From the NCBI RefSeq assembly GCF_026151205.1, contig NC_087074.1, positions 5,890,001 to 5,954,000 on the forward strand: 64,000 nt of DNA. Reading direction: 5' to 3'. Both the position numbers and the translations under genes were made by a program. Below, piece after piece: positions 63,819 through 64,000 of the stretch. Source of the DNA: Bolinopsis microptera. Taxonomy: Eukaryota > Ctenophora > Tentaculata > Lobata > Bolinopsidae. Positions within the stretch are counted from its first letter, which is position 1. Each line of letters begins with the position of its first letter. The notes under the pieces are model-generated. The model did no database searches. It had not been told where the DNA came from and was given only the letters and a program-made list of their open reading frames with translations.

Positions 63819-64000
63819 AAGCACAAAACCTGACAATTTTCGTAAAATTCTAGTAAATTGGTAAATGGAATTATGATAGTAGTTTATAAGTATAGCTGTT
63901 CCCACCATCATGATTTGTTTAGTGTACCACTTAAATTTTGTATGGTATTGTTTAAATTTTATTCAGCCATTCTGACAAGGGCTTTTAGTTTTATTATCTG
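63819..64000. other. AT-rich end of window, nothing recognised
   Basis: No reading frame, terminal repeat or RNA gene is seen. Confidence 0.4.

Noticed and set aside
1-64000. tRNA or rRNA genes
   Set aside because: No cloverleaf with A/B-box spacing and no rRNA-like conserved sequence was recognised on either strand by eye.

Overview
The window is animal nuclear DNA, dominated by transposable elements and tandem repeats. Three things point to a metazoan. There are intron-split exons for extracellular domains (a thrombospondin type-1 domain, a PAN/apple-like domain and a possible zona-pellucida start). There are C2H2 zinc-finger genes with TGEKP-type linkers. The repeats comprise APE-type LINEs, hAT, piggyBac-like and pogo-like elements. 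An invertebrate, perhaps a cnidarian or another early-branching animal, fits best, but the species cannot be named from the sequence alone. There are no bacterial-style operons.

Layout. 1-2.4 kb: a retroelement tail, a degenerate copy of the repeat flanks seen later, an inverted CGCTA-rich repeat and a piggyBac-like MITE. 2.6-12.2 kb: three candidate minus-strand exons of one extracellular-domain gene, all flanked by phase-1 introns. Its introns hold a near full-length CR1-like LINE (ORF2 intact; ORF1 broken at a 23-C run) and a dimeric satellite of about 366 bp. 12.5-16.9 kb: CGCTA repeats, a direct-repeat pair and other non-coding repeats.

14.7-61.7 kb: a tandem segmental duplication. Each unit runs: CGCTA repeat, a conserved block containing short TTAGGG runs, a second conserved block, a 27-bp minisatellite, a 54-bp minisatellite, then a minus-strand C2H2 zinc-finger gene. 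There are four zinc-finger copies: 19.3-20.3 kb (frameshifted, three fingers deleted), 34.5-35.7 kb and 44.2-45.4 kb (intact, 398 aa each), and 59.1-60.5 kb (intact, 451 aa, two extra fingers). The 54-bp array directly 3' of the gene has roughly 15, 37, 90 and 0 repeats in the four units.

The units differ mainly by insertions, and sister units often preserve the empty site. Unit 2 carries a 7.2-kb element of low-complexity polypurine DNA bounded by G-run inverted repeats and 5-bp target duplications; two further elements of the same style are nested in it. Unit 3 carries a 711-bp hAT element. Unit 4 carries a hAT inside an RTE-like LINE inside a 6.1-kb foldback element. 61.7-64 kb: an array of 16-bp palindromes, another G-run element, a 39-bp minisatellite that reads as coiled coil on the minus strand, and a piggyBac-like transposase C-terminus.

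The two most notable signals are the apparently undescribed nested family of G-run, 5-bp-TSD elements, and the pairing of a duplicating zinc-finger gene with a 54-bp array dense in CAGGTG/GTGAG motifs.
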